A stretch of DNA of 48,839 nucleotides from the NCBI GenBank assembly GCA_964466115.1, contig CAYXMH010000027.1:1-48839 (forward strand), given 5' to 3'. The number at the start of each line of letters is the position of its first letter. Position 1 is the first letter of the stretch. The notes beneath the pieces are model-generated. The model did no database searches. It was given only the letters and a program-made list of their open reading frames with translations, and had not been told where the DNA came from. Source of the DNA: Pseudolysobacter sp964466115 (lineage in GTDB: Bacteria > Pseudomonadota > Gammaproteobacteria > Xanthomonadales > Rhodanobacteraceae). Positions 8,156 to 17,577 of this stretch are shown piece after piece. Position numbers and translations under genes: made by a program.

Positions 8156-9772
8156 ATGTCCATTCTGCGCTTAGCCTTGGCGCAATTTGATTTTCCCGTC
8201 GGCGCAATTGCTCGCAATGCGCAGCGCGTGCGTGAATTAATGCGCGAGGCGCGCGATCGGCACCACGCCGATGTGATCGCGTTTCCCGAGTTAACCTTGT
8301 GCGGATATCCTCCCGAAGATTTGTTATTGCGCCCCGCCGTACTTGCGGCTTGCGCGAGCGAAGTGGACGCGCTGGCCACGGCGGCCACCGGTATCGCGGC
8401 GTATGTGGGGCATCCGCACAGCGTGGGCGAAGTGTACAATGCCGCAAGTTTTCTTTGTGATGGTGCAGTCGCTAAGATCGTGCATAAGCAAGCCCTGCCG
8501 AACTACACCGTGTTCGACGAAAAGCGCTATTTCCGTCCCGGTAGTGAATCGATGGTGGTCGATATTCGCGGCGTTCGGGTTGGCCTTTTGATTTGCGAAG
8601 ACATTTGGGAGCCTGAACCTGCCGCAGGTGCCGTGGCCAATGGCGCCGAATTGCTGCTGATTATCAATGCGTCCCCGTTTGATACCGAGCAGGCGGCGGC
8701 GCGGGTGCAATTATTGCGGCAGCGTGCGCGCGACAATGGTGTGGCGATTGCGTATGTCAATTTGGTCGGTGGTCAGGACGATCTGCTATTCGACGGCGGC
8801 TCCATGCTGGTCGAACCAGACGGCACGGTGCGCGCGCAAGCCGCGGCATTTGTCGATGCGTTGTTGATTACCGAATTCGACAGCAGCACGCGGCGCTTCA
8901 ACGCGCATGCCTGGCCGGTTGAAGCCGATTCCTCGCGCAGCGCCCGCGTTTATGCCGGGCTGGTGCGCGGCACGCGCGATTATGTCGAGAAAAATGGATT
9001 TGCCGGCGTGTTGCTCGGCTTGTCCGGGGGTATTGATTCGGCATTGACGTTGGCGATTGCGGTCGACGCGCTCGGTCCTGCGCGCGTAACCGCGGTCATG
9101 TTGCCCACGCGTTACACCTCACAACTTAGCCTGGATCAGGCCGCAGCACAGGCGCGACAGTTGGGTGTTCAGTACCAGATATTGCCGATCGAAGCACCAT
9201 TACAGGGCTTAAACGATGCGTTGGCTGCGGTTTTTTCCGGTTGCGCTTCGGACGTTACCGAAGAGAATTTACAAGCCCGTTGCCGTGGTGTGTTATTGAT
9301 GGCGTTATCCAACAAGTTTGGCCATATGTTGTTATCCACCGGCAATAAAAGCGAAATGGCGGTTGGGTACGCCACGCTTTACGGTGACATGTGTGGCGGG
9401 TTCGCGCCGTTAAAAGACGTCTACAAAACCGAGGTGTATGCGCTGTCGCATTGGCGTAATGCGCAAAGCCCGGTTATTCCATTGGCCGTGATTGAGCGCG
9501 CGCCCTCCGCGGAATTACGCGAAAACCAAACCGATCAAGATTCATTACCGCCTTATGACGTGTTGGACGCGATCTTAGAGCGGTTTATCGAAGGCGAACA
9601 ATCGCAAACGGAGATGGTAGCGCACGGTTTCGCCGCCGATACCGTTCGCCGCGTGGTGCAGATGGTGCTGAAAAGCGAGTACAAACGCCGTCAATCCGCA
9701 CCGGGGCCGCGCATCAGCCGGCGTGCGTTTGGCCGCGATCGGCGTTATCCGATTTCATCGGCGTGGCAGTGA
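8156..9772 (+). CDS. nadE: Glutamine-dependent NAD(+) synthetase
   Basis: A two-domain enzyme of 538 residues for the last step of NAD synthesis, amidation of nicotinate adenine dinucleotide with glutamine as nitrogen source. The N-terminal nitrilase-type glutaminase domain shows the full triad: E45 in FPELTLCGYPP, K111 in HKQALPNY and C147 in LLICEDIWEP. The C-terminal synthetase domain has the ATP pyrophosphatase loop LSGGIDSALT at about residue 290, then LSTGNKSEMAVGYATLYGDM. The length matches the proteobacterial glutamine-dependent form rather than the short ammonia-dependent NadE. It appears to be a single gene following the sucD repeat. Confidence 0.96.
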   Translation: MSILRLALAQFDFPVGAIARNAQRVRELMREARDRHHADVIAFPELTLCGYPPEDLLLRPAVLAACASEVDALATAATGIAAYVGHPHSVGEVYNAASFLCDGAVAKIVHKQALPNYTVFDEKRYFRPGSESMVVDIRGVRVGLLICEDIWEPEPAAGAVANGAELLLIINASPFDTEQAAARVQLLRQRARDNGVAIAYVNLVGGQDDLLFDGGSMLVEPDGTVRAQAAAFVDALLITEFDSSTRRFNAHAWPVEADSSRSARVYAGLVRGTRDYVEKNGFAGVLLGLSGGIDSALTLAIAVDALGPARVTAVMLPTRYTSQLSLDQAAAQARQLGVQYQILPIEAPLQGLNDALAAVFSGCASDVTEENLQARCRGVLLMALSNKFGHMLLSTGNKSEMAVGYATLYGDMCGGFAPLKDVYKTEVYALSHWRNAQSPVIPLAVIERAPSAELRENQTDQDSLPPYDVLDAILERFIEGEQSQTEMVAHGFAADTVRRVVQMVLKSEYKRRQSAPGPRISRRAFGRDRRYPISSAWQ

Positions 9773-9869
9773 GCTTGGTTTATTCGAATTGGTGTGCCTA
9801 TTCCTTAAGAAACACGCGTGTTAAAGTGCCCGCACCCTTTCCACCCCGTGTTCGATTTCTTTGACGCCG

Positions 9870-10853
9870 ATGCCCTTCCGCTGGCTGTTATTCCTCCTTA
9901 GTTGCTTTAGCGCCAGTGTCACTGCCGCCAGCAAATCGCAAGAATTGCACCCGGGCGAAACCCGTTTCGCCGAGGAAGTGGCGCGCGAGCGCGGTGTGGC
10001 AGTTCAAGAGGTTGTGGCGATCCTGGACAAAGCACGCTATCAACAAAGCGTGATCGATGCGATCTCCCGGCCCGCAGAATTAAAACCCTGGAAAGACTAC
10101 CGGCCGATTTTCGTCACCGATCGCCGTGTTGGCGATGGCGTGGCGTTTTACCGCGCGAACGAAACCCTGTTGCGGCGAATCGAGGCGGAGTTTGGCGTGC
10201 CGGCCGCGCTGATCGTGACGATTCTTGGGATTGAGACCAATTACGGACGGACCACCGGGCGCTACCGTGTGCTCGATGCATTGGCTACGTTAGCGTTTTA
10301 CTATCCACCGCGAGCGCCGTTTTTTCGCGATGAATTGAAACAATTGCTGATGCTGCGCAGTGCGCATTTTCCGTATGAACCGGAGCAGCTGATGGGTTCC
10401 TACGCCGGGGCGATGGGCTGGGGGCAATTTATGCCGACATCGATTGCGCAATTCGCGCGCGACTACGACGGGGATGGGAAAATAGATTTGTGGAATTCGT
10501 TGCCCGATATTTGCGCCAGTGTTGCAAATTATTTCGTGGCCCACGGCTGGGAAAAAGGCGGTCCGGTGACGCTTCGCGCGGAGGTCGCAACCGATGCGCG
10601 CGAATTGGTACCGGCCAATTTAGAGCCGGTGTACCCGCTTGATCAGCTGAATACGTGGGGGTACCGCATTGCGGCTAAAGTGGATGCGCAAACGCCAGCC
10701 ACATTGATTAAACTGGATGGCGAACAAGGGCAGGAGATTTGGATTACGTTTCAAAATTTTTATGCGATCTCGCGTTACAACAAGAGTCCCTTGTATTCTT
10801 TAGCCGTAGTGCAATTAAGCGAAGCGATTGAGCGGGCGAAATCCAAGCCATGA
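9870..10853 (+). CDS. mltB: Membrane-bound lytic transglycosylase B
   Basis: A lytic transglycosylase that cleaves the MurNAc-GlcNAc bond of peptidoglycan with formation of 1,6-anhydroMurNAc. The catalytic Glu lies in ILGIETNYGR, near residue 122 from the ATG used here. AMGWGQFMPTS follows, with a conserved DYDGDGKIDLW segment. An N-terminal signal (PFRWLLFLLSCFSASVTA) has a Cys at its centre, but no convincing lipobox, so periplasmic or membrane-anchored. The ATG at 9870 was chosen; a TTG at 9861 in the same frame would add three residues, and neither has a good ribosome binding site. The stop overlaps the rlpA start (ATGA), so the two are coupled. Confidence 0.92.
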   Translation: MPFRWLLFLLSCFSASVTAASKSQELHPGETRFAEEVARERGVAVQEVVAILDKARYQQSVIDAISRPAELKPWKDYRPIFVTDRRVGDGVAFYRANETLLRRIEAEFGVPAALIVTILGIETNYGRTTGRYRVLDALATLAFYYPPRAPFFRDELKQLLMLRSAHFPYEPEQLMGSYAGAMGWGQFMPTSIAQFARDYDGDGKIDLWNSLPDICASVANYFVAHGWEKGGPVTLRAEVATDARELVPANLEPVYPLDQLNTWGYRIAAKVDAQTPATLIKLDGEQGQEIWITFQNFYAISRYNKSPLYSLAVVQLSEAIERAKSKP

Positions 10854-11713
10854 TCCATGATGCGCGGCGGTTTGCAGGGCTTGTGATAATAGCGCTGTTG
10901 GCGGCCTGCGCTGGATCACCGCCGCGTACGTCCCCTCCGCCCGCGCATCCCATCGCACCCCCGATATCTTCCGACGGCGGGCCGTCGACACCGCCCGACA
11001 TCAGCCAGATACCCGAGCCCGTACCGCACGCGGAGCCATTATCCCGGTATGGCAATCAATCGCCGTATAATGTGCTTGGAACTACGTATCGTCTATTGCC
11101 CAGTGCGAAAGGATACGTGGAACGCGGTGTTGCGTCGTGGTATGGGACGAAATTTCACGGCCATATGACCTCAACGTTTGAACCCTACGACATGTATCAA
11201 TTCACTGCCGCGCATAAAACCTTGCCGTTGCCGACTTATGCGCGCGTGACGAATTTGGAGAACCATCGCAGCATCGTGGTGCGGATCAACGATCGCGGGC
11301 CGTTTGTCGATAACCGGATTATCGATCTTTCGTATGTGGCGGCGATCAAGCTTGGTATTTGGGATAAGGGCACCGGTCTGGTCGAAGTGCGCGCGTTGGA
11401 CCCGCAGCATCCGGATAGTCCGTTGCCGCAGGAGCAGGATGACGCTCAAGCCGCGGTGGCCACGAAATCGGCTGCGCCGCGTATTTATCTTCAAATAGGG
11501 GCCTATGCGCAGCGGGCAAATGCTGAACACGCGGCAATGCTGCTGGAACGCGCGCATCTTGGCGAGGTTAGAATTAGTGCAGTAGACACGACCGCGCACA
11601 CGGTGCACCGCGTTCGCATCGGGCCGTTGGCCAGTGTGGACGAGGCGGATGGTTTAAGTCCAAAGATCGAACAATTGGGCTTAGGTAAACCGCGCGTAGC
11701 CATAGATGATTAA
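10850..11713 (+). CDS. rlpA: Septal ring lytic transglycosylase RlpA, lipoprotein
   Basis: A 287-residue outer-membrane lipoprotein. The lipobox LLAAC places the lipidated Cys at residue 20, followed by a Pro-rich linker (about 25-75). The double-psi beta-barrel domain (about 80-180) contains GVASWYGTKFHG, YDMYQFTAAHKTLPLPTYA, INDRGPF and RIIDLS. A C-terminal SPOR domain (about 205-285), which binds denuded glycan strands at the septum, begins near YLQIGAYAQRANAEHAA. RlpA cleaves peptidoglycan lacking stem peptides. In this copy the usual G-E before Y-D is F-E-P (STFEPYDM), so the acidic residue is kept but the glycine is not. The start overlaps mltB by four bases. Confidence 0.93.
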   Translation: MIHDARRFAGLVIIALLAACAGSPPRTSPPPAHPIAPPISSDGGPSTPPDISQIPEPVPHAEPLSRYGNQSPYNVLGTTYRLLPSAKGYVERGVASWYGTKFHGHMTSTFEPYDMYQFTAAHKTLPLPTYARVTNLENHRSIVVRINDRGPFVDNRIIDLSYVAAIKLGIWDKGTGLVEVRALDPQHPDSPLPQEQDDAQAAVATKSAAPRIYLQIGAYAQRANAEHAAMLLERAHLGEVRISAVDTTAHTVHRVRIGPLASVDEADGLSPKIEQLGLGKPRVAIDD

Positions 11714-11743
11714 CTCAAACCTAACCATATCGAGATTCAAAAA

Positions 11744-12997
11744 ATGAAATGGCTGTATCCCATTACCCGCACGCTGTTTAGCACCCTCATTTGTGCGACA
11801 TCGGCTTTTGCCCAAACACCGCAGCCGGTGCCGAAACCGGAACCTGCCGCCAAGGCGGCCGCGTTGACGGTGCCGGTGCCGCCGCCGCCCGCCTTGAGTG
11901 CCAAAAGTTATGTCTTGATGGATTTCACTACCGGTCAAGTATTGGCCGAGAACAATTCCGATGCGCGCGTTGAGCCGGCCTCGATCACAAAAATCATGAC
12001 CTCCTATGTGGTTTCGGCGGAGCTTAGTGCCGCTAAGATCAAGTTGGACGATGAGGTGTACATCAGCGAAACCGCCTGGCGCGGAGGCGGCGCCGGCACC
12101 GAAGGATCGACCAGTTTTCTTGCGGTGCACTCCAAGGCGCCTCTAAAAGATTTGCTGTACGGAATGATTATCCAATCCGGTAACGATGCGGCAATCGCTT
12201 TGGCCGAGCATGTGGCGGGATCCGAAGAAACGTTCGCCAATTTGATGAACCAATACGCGGCGAAACTCGGCATGCTGGGCACGCATTTCGTCAATTCCAG
12301 CGGCCTGCCGGCGCCCGAGCATTACACCACGGCGCACGATATCGCGTTGCTGTCGCGCGCCTTGATCCATGATTTTCCGGAGGATTACAAGATCTACGCG
12401 CTGAAAGAGTTCGAGTGGAATGGTATAAAACAGCACAATCGCAATACGTTATTGTGGCGCGACGCAACGGTTGACGGTATTAAAACCGGGCACACCAAAA
12501 CGGCCGGGTATTGTCTGGCGACATCAGCCAAACGCGGTGAGCAGCGCCTGATCGCGGTGGTGATGGGCGCGGCCAGCGAGAAGAGCCGTGCCGACGACAA
12601 TCAATCGTTGCTGAATTACGGGTTTCGTTTTTTTGAAACCCACCGTTTGTACGAACCGAACAAGGTCCTGGCCACACCTGAGCTTTGGAAAGGCGAGGTC
12701 AACACGCTGTCGTTGGGCATTGCCGATGAGATTTTGGTAACGGTTCCGCGCGGACGCTACAACGATTTGAAGGCCACCATGGATGTTCCCAGCCGTTTGG
12801 TGGCGCCGTTTACGAAGGGCCAGGCATTGGGGCAATTGAAGGTGGCGCTGGATGGGAAAACCTTGGTAGAGCGCCCTTTGATCGTGCTGGCCGATGCACC
12901 CGAAGGTGGATTTTGGAAACGCTTTTCCGATGGCACCATGTTGTGGTTCCGCGGCGATAAAAAGAGCGAAGTATTAGCCACCCCGAGCACTCGCTGA
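11744..12997 (+). CDS. dacC: D-alanyl-D-alanine carboxypeptidase (PBP5/6 family)
   Basis: A low-molecular-weight penicillin-binding protein that removes the terminal D-Ala from peptidoglycan stem peptides. The signal peptide ends near AFA at residues 21-23 and is followed by a Pro-rich stretch. The catalytic motifs are all present: S80-x-x-K83 in PASITKIM, S145-G-N in IQSGNDAA, and K247-T-G in GIKTGHTKTAGYC. A PBP5-type C-terminal beta domain follows from about residue 290. The last 30 residues (GFWKRFSDGTMLWFRG) resemble the amphipathic membrane anchor of this family. The mltB-rlpA-dacC-ybeD-lipB-lipA order is typical of gammaproteobacteria. Whether to call it dacA or dacC is a naming choice. 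Confidence 0.93.
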   Translation: MKWLYPITRTLFSTLICATSAFAQTPQPVPKPEPAAKAAALTVPVPPPPALSAKSYVLMDFTTGQVLAENNSDARVEPASITKIMTSYVVSAELSAAKIKLDDEVYISETAWRGGGAGTEGSTSFLAVHSKAPLKDLLYGMIIQSGNDAAIALAEHVAGSEETFANLMNQYAAKLGMLGTHFVNSSGLPAPEHYTTAHDIALLSRALIHDFPEDYKIYALKEFEWNGIKQHNRNTLLWRDATVDGIKTGHTKTAGYCLATSAKRGEQRLIAVVMGAASEKSRADDNQSLLNYGFRFFETHRLYEPNKVLATPELWKGEVNTLSLGIADEILVTVPRGRYNDLKATMDVPSRLVAPFTKGQALGQLKVALDGKTLVERPLIVLADAPEGGFWKRFSDGTMLWFRGDKKSEVLATPSTR

Positions 12998-13010
12998 GTT
13001 TGGTTGCGCT

Positions 13011-13301
13011 ATGCGATCCCTCAATGACCTTCAACCGGAAAACCCGCAGCAGGGGTTTCAGTTTCCCGGTGTATTCGAGATCAGCGTGGTCGGTAAGGCC
13101 GTGATTGGGTTTGAGGCGCGCATCGTTGCGATTTTGTCCAGTCTTAGGCTTGCCGTGGTCGAAGGCAGTCTCAGCGTGCGCCCCTCCAAGGCGGGCAATT
13201 ATGTTGCGTTGAACTTCAAGTTCGATTGTCCCAACCGGGAAAAGTACGATGCGGCGCATGCCGCTTTGCGTGCCGATGAGGCAGTGCGCTGGACGCTTTG
13301 A
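13011..13301 (+). CDS. ybeD: YbeD/DUF493 family protein
   Basis: A 96-residue protein of the YbeD family, a small alpha/beta fold related to the regulatory domains of ACT-like proteins. The core PGVFEISVVGKA and the later SLRLAVVEGSLSVRPSKAGNYVALN match the family pattern. It lies between dacC and lipB, its usual place. The molecular role is not known; the constant link with lipoate genes suggests a connection to lipoylation or the envelope. The end overlaps the proposed TTG start of lipB. Confidence 0.9.
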   Translation: MRSLNDLQPENPQQGFQFPGVFEISVVGKAVIGFEARIVAILSSLRLAVVEGSLSVRPSKAGNYVALNFKFDCPNREKYDAAHAALRADEAVRWTL

Positions 13302-13954
13302 CTGTGCCTAAGTTGTCTGCGCAACCGCTGCTCATCCGCCAGCTTGGTCGCCGAAGCTACGAACCGGTTTGGCACGCCATGCGCAGCTTCACCGATCGGC
13401 GCGATGAAAGTACCTTGGACGAGCTATGGATCGTTGAGCACGATCCGGTGTTCACGTTGGGCCAAGCCGGTAAATGGGAGCACATTTTACAGCCCGGTGC
13501 GATTCCGGTGGTTGCGGCCGACCGCGGTGGGCAGGTTACCTACCACGGACCGGGTCAATTGGTGGCTTACCCGTTATTGGACCTGCGCCGGCTGGGGATT
13601 GGGGTGCGGGAGCTGGTTCATCGCATAGAGCAAGCAATAATCGATACCCTGGCGCATTGGAGCATCGTTGGAACGCGCCAAGACGGCGCCCCCGGGGTTT
13701 ACGTCAATGGCGCGAAAATTGCTGCGTTGGGGTTACGGGTGCGCCGCGGCTGCAGTTTCCATGGGTTGGCGTTTAACGTGGCGATGGATTTAGAGCCGTT
13801 TCAGCGCATTAATCCGTGCGGATTTCAGGGTTTAACCATTACCCAAGTGGTAGACTTGGGCGGCCCACCTAAGCTTGACCAAGTCGCCACGGTGCTGGTG
13901 ACGGAGTTTGCACGGATTTTTAACCTGGCTGCCCGGGTTGCAAACCCCATCTAA
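13298..13954 (+). CDS. lipB: Octanoyl-[acyl carrier protein]-protein octanoyltransferase
   Basis: Transfers octanoate from acyl carrier protein to lipoyl domains, the first step of lipoate synthesis, ahead of LipA. About 218 residues long. The family blocks are all visible: DRGGQVTYHGPGQLVAYPLL, GVYVNGAKIAALGLRVRRG with the catalytic Lys, GCSFHGLAFNV, and INPCGFQGLTITQ with the catalytic Cys. The start is uncertain: a TTG at 13298 overlaps the ybeD stop, while a GTG at 13304 would shorten the protein by two residues. Neither changes the catalytic domain. It is probably co-transcribed with ybeD and followed closely by lipA. Confidence 0.94.
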   Translation: MTVPKLSAQPLLIRQLGRRSYEPVWHAMRSFTDRRDESTLDELWIVEHDPVFTLGQAGKWEHILQPGAIPVVAADRGGQVTYHGPGQLVAYPLLDLRRLGIGVRELVHRIEQAIIDTLAHWSIVGTRQDGAPGVYVNGAKIAALGLRVRRGCSFHGLAFNVAMDLEPFQRINPCGFQGLTITQVVDLGGPPKLDQVATVLVTEFARIFNLAARVANPI

Positions 13955-13999
13955 CTTTTAGACCTGGTGCAAAATCTAAGCCGGTGTTAGCGTGCCACT

Positions 14000-14989
14000 A
14001 TGACGGAATCTCAAGCTTCGAACAAATCCATCCCGGTCATCGTCGTCGGGGAAAAACTGTTGGGTGAAGACAAAATCGCGCGTAATCGCGCCGATTTCAG
14101 CAGCGTGCCTTTGCTGCGCAAACCGAGCTGGATTCGCGTGCGCATTCCCCCTGGCAATGCGGTTGCGAAACTGAAGGCACAACTGCGCGCCAATGCGCTG
14201 GTTACGGTCTGCGAAGAAGCCTCTTGCCCCAATATCCACGAGTGCTTTTCCAAAGGCACCGCCACCTTCATGATTTTGGGCGAAGTGTGCACCCGGCGTT
14301 GTTCGTTTTGTGATGTGGCGCATGGCCGGCCGAAACCACCCGATGCCAATGAGCCCGCGAATCTGGCGCGCACGATCCGCGAGATGGGTTTGCGTTATGT
14401 GGTGATTACCTCGGTGGATCGCGACGATTTGCGCGACGGTGGCGCGGCGCATTTCGCCGAATGCATCCGTTTGGTGCGTGCCGAAAGCCCGTCGATCAAA
14501 ATCGAAGTGTTAACTCCGGATTTTCGCGGCAAAGGCCGCATGGAGCGCGCGCTGGAGGCCTTAAAGGCGGCGCCTCCGGACGTGTTCAATCACAATTTGG
14601 AAACGGTGCGCGAGCGTTATAACGACGTGCGCCCGGGGGCCGATTACGATTGGTCTTTATTGTTATTGCAGCGTTTCAAGCAGCAGCATCCCGACGTTCC
14701 CACCAAGTCCGGCATTATGCTGGGCTTGGGCGAGACGTTGGAGCAAGTAAAGGACACGTTGAACGATTTGCGTGCGCATGCGGTCGATATGATCACGATT
14801 GGTCAGTATTTGCAGCCGACCCCGCATCACCATCCGGTATTGCGCTATTGGACGCCGGACGAATTCCAGGCGTTGGCCGATTTTGGCTATGACTTGGGAT
14901 TTAGCCACGTGGCCTCAGGCCCGATGGTACGCTCGTCCTACCATGCCGATGAGATGGCGCATGCGGCCGGTTATGTCGAGGTGGCTTAA
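14000..14989 (+). CDS. lipA: Lipoyl synthase (radical SAM)
   Basis: Inserts two sulfur atoms into octanoyl-lipoyl domains with S-adenosylmethionine-derived radicals. It has both iron-sulfur cluster motifs: C71-x4-C76-x5-C82 (CEEASCPNIHEC) for the auxiliary cluster that donates sulfur, and C97-x3-C101-x2-C104 (CTRRCSFC) for the radical SAM cluster. The conserved C-terminal Ser in MVRSSYHADE, which ligates the auxiliary cluster, is present. At 329 residues it is of normal length. It follows lipB by 45 bases, and no strong ribosome binding site is seen before the ATG. Confidence 0.97.
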   Translation: MTESQASNKSIPVIVVGEKLLGEDKIARNRADFSSVPLLRKPSWIRVRIPPGNAVAKLKAQLRANALVTVCEEASCPNIHECFSKGTATFMILGEVCTRRCSFCDVAHGRPKPPDANEPANLARTIREMGLRYVVITSVDRDDLRDGGAAHFAECIRLVRAESPSIKIEVLTPDFRGKGRMERALEALKAAPPDVFNHNLETVRERYNDVRPGADYDWSLLLLQRFKQQHPDVPTKSGIMLGLGETLEQVKDTLNDLRAHAVDMITIGQYLQPTPHHHPVLRYWTPDEFQALADFGYDLGFSHVASGPMVRSSYHADEMAHAAGYVEVA

Positions 14990-15029
14990 GCTTTATTTTG
15001 AGTAGCGTTAAAGTACGCGGAGAAATTTC

Positions 15030-17351
15030 ATGGGCAAACACACATTTTGGATTGCTTTACTGCTGACGACCTCTGTCTCGGCGACAGCCGTTCCGGATCG
15101 CGCCGGCACAACGCTGCTTAAGGCCACCGACCAGGAAGCGCAGGCGGCGGTTTGGGCAACCCGGTTTTTGACTCGCTTTCATTACAAAACCCTGCCGCTG
15201 GACGATGCGATGTCGGCGATGATTTTCGATCGGTACCTGGATGCGTTGGACGCCGAGCGCGTGTTTTTCTTAAGCACCGACGTGGACGGTTTCAAGAGCG
15301 AGCGGACCAAGCTTGACGATGCCATCTACGATCAAGATCTGTCGACGCCGTTTGCTATCTTTAATTTGTATAAGCAACGCATCACCGAGCGCACCGCCTA
15401 CGCTCGCGGACTGCTGAAGGCCGGGTTCGATTTCAGCAAAGACGAGACCTACGTTTATGAGCGCGAGAAAGCGCCGTGGGCGAAAAGTGTGGCGGAGCTC
15501 AACGATGTGTGGCGCAAGCGGGTTAAGAACGATTGGTTGCGTCTTAAGTTAGCCGGGAAAGACGATGCAAAAATTCGCGAAACCTTGGATAAGCGTTACG
15601 CCAATTATTTCGACCGCGTGCGGCAGCTGAACAGCGAAGACGTGTTTCAAACGTTTATGAACGCTTACGCCACGGCAATTGAGCCGCACACCAATTATCT
15701 TGGCCCGCGCGCTTCGGAAAATTTTGATATCGCGATGAAGTTGTCGTTGGAGGGCATCGGCGCGGTATTGCAGCGTGACGACGAATACACTGCGATTCGC
15801 GAAATCGTGCCGGGCGGGCCGGCTGCGCTTTCCAGCAAAGTGAAAGTCGGCGATCGCATTGTGGGTGTCGGCCAAGGTGAAAGCGGGCCGATCACCGATG
15901 TATTGGGCTGGCGTTTGGACGATGTGGTGGAGCTGATCCGCGGGCCGAAAGATTCGGTCGTGCGGTTGGATATTTTGCCGGCCGATGCGGGGCAGGACGG
16001 TAAGCACACGCTGTTGGCGTTGACGCGCAAGAAAGTCAGCATCGAGGAGAGCGCCGCGAAAAGCTCGATCATCGACATCAAAGACGGCGTCGACACGCGG
16101 CATGTTGGTGTCATTACCTTGCCCGGGTTTTATCAAGATTTCGACGCCCGCCGCCGCGGCGACAAGGATTACAAGAGCGCGACCCGCGATGTGGCCAAAC
16201 TGTTGGCTCAATTTAAAAAACAGAACGTGGACGGCGTATTGGTGGATTTACGAAACAACGGTGGCGGCTCGCTGACCGAGGCCACGGAGCTTACCGGTTT
16301 GTTTATCGATAAAGGTCCGGTGGTGCAGGTGCGCAATGCGCAAGGCAAAGTCGAGGAAGATGAGGATTCCGCTCCGGGCATGGCTTGGGAAGGCCCGTTG
16401 GCGTTGTTGGTCAATCGCAATTCCGCGTCGGCATCGGAGATTTTTGCGGCCGCCATTCAAGACTATGGCCGCGGTTTAATCATTGGCGAGCCCACCTACG
16501 GCAAAGGCACGGTCCAGAATTTGGTCGATTTGGATCAAGTGGCGCAAAGCGAAAAACCGGTATTTGGCGAGCTTAAAATGACCATCGCCCAATTTTTCCG
16601 CATCAATGGCGGCACCACGCAATTGCGCGGCGTCACTCCCGATATCAATTTCCCGGTTACCGCCGATTTTGAAAAAAATGGCGAGCAGGCTAATGAAAAT
16701 GCGTTGCCATGGACTTCGATTGAGGCCGCCCATTACAAACCAGTGGCCGACCTTAAGGACTTGATCGGATTGCTGGAAACACGCCACGATGCGCGGATCG
16801 CTAAGGATTCGGATTGGCGCAGTTTCCAGGAAGATATCGCTGAGTATCGCCGGTTGCGCAAAGAAACCACCTTGTCGTTGAATGAACAAGTGCGGCGTAA
16901 AGAGCGTGATCAGCAGGAAGCTAGGCGCTTAGCGCGCGACAAGACCAAGCCAGCCAGCGTGAAAACCGAGACAAACGATAACGGCTCAAAAGATTCTGCC
17001 GTTAAGCGTTCGTCCGTTGACTCACCCGATGCACCCAAGACACGAATCCAACCCGATGCGACAAACGAATCCGCACTCGGAAAAGCGGATTTGAATCGGG
17101 GCGGCATCGATTCCGACAATGCACCGATTAAGGGCGCTGCGCGCGGGGATGATGGTTTGCAAGCGGATGAGCGTGGTTTGAAAACCGAGTTGGCCCAAGA
17201 GCAAGAACAAAAGCAAGCCAAAGACGTGCTGTTGAATGAAGCGTTGCATATTTTGGTCGATGAAATTGGGCTGATTCATGCCGATACCAAGCTTGCTGCA
17301 CGGGTGTTGCCGCATACTTCACCGCTGTCTAAGGATGATGCGCTGAATTGA
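15030..17351 (+). CDS. prc: Periplasmic tail-specific protease Prc (Tsp), S41 family
   Basis: A 773-residue carboxy-terminal processing protease that degrades periplasmic proteins with exposed hydrophobic tails and trims peptidoglycan hydrolases. A signal peptide (ending around ATA at residues 18-20) precedes an N-terminal helical domain. A PDZ domain lies at about 235-330 and the S41 domain at about 350-570. The catalytic serine is in NSASASEIF (465-469) and the lysine is K492 in YGKGTVQ. The C-terminal domain is split by a charged, low-complexity stretch of about 90 residues at roughly 635-725. That makes it longer than the E. coli enzyme (682 residues by memory). A GGAGA ribosome binding site precedes the ATG. 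Confidence 0.94.
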   Translation: MGKHTFWIALLLTTSVSATAVPDRAGTTLLKATDQEAQAAVWATRFLTRFHYKTLPLDDAMSAMIFDRYLDALDAERVFFLSTDVDGFKSERTKLDDAIYDQDLSTPFAIFNLYKQRITERTAYARGLLKAGFDFSKDETYVYEREKAPWAKSVAELNDVWRKRVKNDWLRLKLAGKDDAKIRETLDKRYANYFDRVRQLNSEDVFQTFMNAYATAIEPHTNYLGPRASENFDIAMKLSLEGIGAVLQRDDEYTAIREIVPGGPAALSSKVKVGDRIVGVGQGESGPITDVLGWRLDDVVELIRGPKDSVVRLDILPADAGQDGKHTLLALTRKKVSIEESAAKSSIIDIKDGVDTRHVGVITLPGFYQDFDARRRGDKDYKSATRDVAKLLAQFKKQNVDGVLVDLRNNGGGSLTEATELTGLFIDKGPVVQVRNAQGKVEEDEDSAPGMAWEGPLALLVNRNSASASEIFAAAIQDYGRGLIIGEPTYGKGTVQNLVDLDQVAQSEKPVFGELKMTIAQFFRINGGTTQLRGVTPDINFPVTADFEKNGEQANENALPWTSIEAAHYKPVADLKDLIGLLETRHDARIAKDSDWRSFQEDIAEYRRLRKETTLSLNEQVRRKERDQQEARRLARDKTKPASVKTETNDNGSKDSAVKRSSVDSPDAPKTRIQPDATNESALGKADLNRGGIDSDNAPIKGAARGDDGLQADERGLKTELAQEQEQKQAKDVLLNEALHILVDEIGLIHADTKLAARVLPHTSPLSKDDALN

Positions 17352-17366
17352 GCCGGCTCGCCCCCT

Positions 17367-17440
17367 GCTCCTTGATTGAGGGAGCGGCTGATACCTCCCT
17401 CGGATTTTGCGCGCGCGCTCCTTCCCCCTTGATGGGGGGT
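17367..17440. terminator. GC-rich stem-loops downstream of prc
   Basis: Two short hairpins follow the prc stop: GCTCC paired with GGAGC around 17367-17385, and CCCCC-TTGAT-GGGGG at 17424-17438. Neither has a downstream T-run, so they are weak candidates for transcript ends. The remaining 140 bases up to the next start hold nothing else I can identify. Confidence 0.3.
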
Positions 17441-17577
17441 GGATTAAGAAATTGCGCATTTGTTCTCGGCAAGAAGAGTAGGTAACTGCTACAGATTCAC
17501 CATGCGAATGGTAGTTATAGCTGTAAATTACCCTATCGTAATAATACAACCGGGTCGGGTCGTTTGAGATTGCCATT

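Noticed and set aside
7161..8447. A long reading frame of 428 codons on the minus strand across sucD and the start of nadE
   Set aside because: It lies opposite clearly conserved genes, its product is Arg/His-rich without any domain, and it arises from codon bias in high-GC genes.
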